NCBI GenBank assembly: GCA_027296045.1
Contig: JAPUJS010000594.1
Location: 1-8,206, forward strand
Origin: a bacterium
GTDB lineage: Bacteria > Latescibacterota > UBA2968
DNA length: 8,206 nucleotides
Direction: 5' to 3'
The first letter of the stretch is position 1. Each line of letters opens with the position of its first letter. Position numbers and translations under genes: made by a program. Below, one piece after another: positions 7,431 to 8,206 of this stretch. Under the pieces are notes generated by a model. That model had not been told where the DNA came from. It saw only the letters and a list, made by a program, of their open reading frames with translations, and did not search any database.

Positions 7431-8081
7431 ATGTCCGACATACGCCCGGTTCTGATTGCCCGATTCACCCGTTTGGGTCGGTTGGCCGGGCTTTTTGTTC
7501 GCATCAAGCTGCGGATTTTCCCACTTTTCGATCTGGCCGAGCAGGTTCCCTTGAAAGGAAAGGTTCTGGATCTGGGGTGTGGAAGGGGTTTGCTGGGCCT
7601 GGCGCTGATGTTGATGTCGGAGCACCGGCAGGTCTTTGGGATGGATCTGGATGTGGACAATGTGGCTCGGACTGTAGGTGCTTTCGCCAGGCGTGGAAGG
7701 TGCGTGGTGGGCGATTTGCAGCACCTGCCGTTCAGGGGCTTGTTGGACTGTATTGTGCTAAGTGATATTCTATACCTGATTCCAAATGCGATGCACGGTG
7801 CCATTTTGAAGGCCTGTTATGGGTTGCTGGCGCCGGGGGGGGTGTTGTTGTTGAAGGAGATGAATACCAGGCCGCGGTGGAAATTTATCTGGAACTGGAT
7901 CCAGGAGACGGTGGCCGTAAAAGTGGTGGGCTGGACGTTGGGCAACCGGTTTTATTTTCAAGACCGGGCGTCGTTTGTGGCCCTGATGCGGCAATGTGGA
8001 TTTGAGGTTGAGGTGATTCCTCTGGATCGAGGATACTGGTATCCACATATTGTGTATAGAGGGGTAAAAGGGGATGGGTGA
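7431..8081 (+). CDS. Class I SAM-dependent methyltransferase
   Basis: This 216-residue soluble protein has a clear Rossmann-type methyltransferase fold. Motif I is VLDLGCGRG (45-53), the acidic end of strand 2 is GMDLD (70-74), motif II-like GDLQHLPF spans 94-101, DCIVLSDILYLI spans 106-117, and LLAPGGVLLLKEM spans 132-144. The C-terminal part is rich in aromatic residues (PRWKFIWNWIQ, then GYWYPHIVYRG) and probably forms the substrate site; the substrate is unknown. A hydrophobic N-terminal stretch (LAGLFVRIKLRIFPLF, 18-33) could sit at a membrane surface. ATG 7431 is preferred, 13 bases after the amidotransferase stop, although its upstream A-rich sequence is a weak ribosome site. An in-frame TTG at 7389 would overlap the previous gene and looks less likely. 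The 3' end overlaps the next gene by 8 bases. The layout resembles methyltransferases found with lipid or aryl-polyene genes, but that resemblance is from memory and weak. Confidence 0.87.
   Translation: MSDIRPVLIARFTRLGRLAGLFVRIKLRIFPLFDLAEQVPLKGKVLDLGCGRGLLGLALMLMSEHRQVFGMDLDVDNVARTVGAFARRGRCVVGDLQHLPFRGLLDCIVLSDILYLIPNAMHGAILKACYGLLAPGGVLLLKEMNTRPRWKFIWNWIQETVAVKVVGWTLGNRFYFQDRASFVALMRQCGFEVEVIPLDRGYWYPHIVYRGVKGDG
7835..7842 (+). repeat. G8 homopolymer tract in the methyltransferase gene
   Basis: Eight consecutive G residues encode part of the Pro-Gly-Gly-Val turn before the last core strand. The frame is intact. Slippage here would remove the C-terminal third of the enzyme. Confidence 0.6.
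8059..8064 (+). promoter_or_regulatory. Ribosome binding site for the last, partial gene
   Basis: GAGGGG lies 9 bases before ATG 8074, inside the end of the methyltransferase gene, and supports the overlapping start. Confidence 0.6.
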
Positions 8082-8206
8082 TCGGAAAGAGGGGCTGTGC
8101 GCACTCTGCGGCAGCGATGCGATCGAACACCGTTTTCGCTTACGAGAGCCGCTTTCGCACCGCCCCTACCAGATTGGCCGGTGCCAACGGTGTGGGTATA
8201 CCTTCA
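8074..8206 (+). CDS. Zinc-ribbon protein, probably a SAM methyltransferase (N-terminus only)
   Basis: A new reading frame starts at ATG 8074, overlaps the previous stop by 8 bases, and stays open to the window edge (44 codons). The visible protein has two cysteine pairs, C9-x-x-C12 (LCALCG) and C37-x-x-C40 (GRCQRCGYTF), spaced 24 residues apart. This pattern is typical of the small zinc-binding domain at the N-terminus of many class I SAM methyltransferases in sugar and polysaccharide clusters. In that family a catalytic methyltransferase domain would follow, but none of it is in the window, so the function is inferred from the ribbon and the neighbours. A GAGGGG ribosome site lies 9 bases upstream. 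Another zinc-ribbon protein is possible, but the coding status is well supported by the overlap, the ribosome site and the cysteine spacing. Confidence 0.7.
   Translation, partial: MGDRKEGLCALCGSDAIEHRFRLREPLSHRPYQIGRCQRCGYTF

Noticed and set aside
86..8130. Long open frames on the minus strand, for example 2746-3483, 5366-6220 and 663-1274
   Set aside because: They lie opposite well-supported genes, and their translations are rich in Pro, His, Gln and Arg without recognisable domains. They are shadows of a G-rich coding strand.
1..8206. CRISPR arrays, tRNA or rRNA genes, insertion sequences, terminators, riboswitches
   Set aside because: Coding sequence fills the window, the largest gap is 13 bases, and no direct-repeat arrays, inverted-repeat ends or RNA-like folds were found by eye.

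Overview
The window is one uninterrupted, single-strand gene cluster for making or decorating a cell-surface glycan or glycolipid. Eight genes all read on the + strand, and no gap between them exceeds 13 bases. Five of the seven junctions overlap or nearly touch: two ATGA overlaps, overlaps of 11 and 8 bases, and a 1-base gap. This is the layout of one long polycistronic, translationally coupled transcript. The first and last genes run off the window. No promoter, terminator, RNA gene, mobile element or CRISPR array is visible. The organism cannot be fixed from the sequence. The protein families, the moderately high GC and the G/T-rich coding strand would suit a Gram-negative bacterium such as a Desulfobacterota (former Deltaproteobacteria) member, but this is a weak inference.

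Layout. Bases 1-1144 hold the C-terminal half of a membrane glycosyltransferase of the PMT/ArnT (GT39/GT83-like) type. Bases 1141-3327 hold a full-length paralogue of it (728 aa). Both carry a periplasmic domain followed by a TPR-like tail. Next come a YciA-type hotdog acyl-CoA thioesterase (3317-3694), a ChbG/YdjC/HpnK-family carbohydrate deacetylase (3691-4548) and a DPM1/GtrB/ArnC-like GT2 polyprenyl-phosphate glycosyltransferase with two C-terminal membrane helices (4552-5535). The cluster continues with a glutamine-dependent asparagine synthase-family amidotransferase (5537-7417), a class I SAM methyltransferase (7431-8081), and the first 44 codons of a protein with a CxxC...CxxC zinc ribbon, probably a second methyltransferase (8074 to the window end).

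How the genes may work together. A GT2 enzyme, a YdjC-family deacetylase and an ArnT-like transferase form the trio known from Francisella (FlmF2, NaxD, FlmK). There an N-acetylhexosamine is loaded onto undecaprenyl phosphate, deacetylated on the lipid carrier, and transferred to lipid A in the periplasm. The ArnC-ArnD-ArnT route follows the same logic. The same three activities in one operon suggest a polyprenyl-phosphate amino-sugar pathway here. It would have two differences: two paralogous transferases with periplasmic TPR tails, and a set of tailoring genes (thioesterase, amidotransferase, methyltransferases). The sugar, the acceptor and the role of the thioesterase cannot be read from the sequence.
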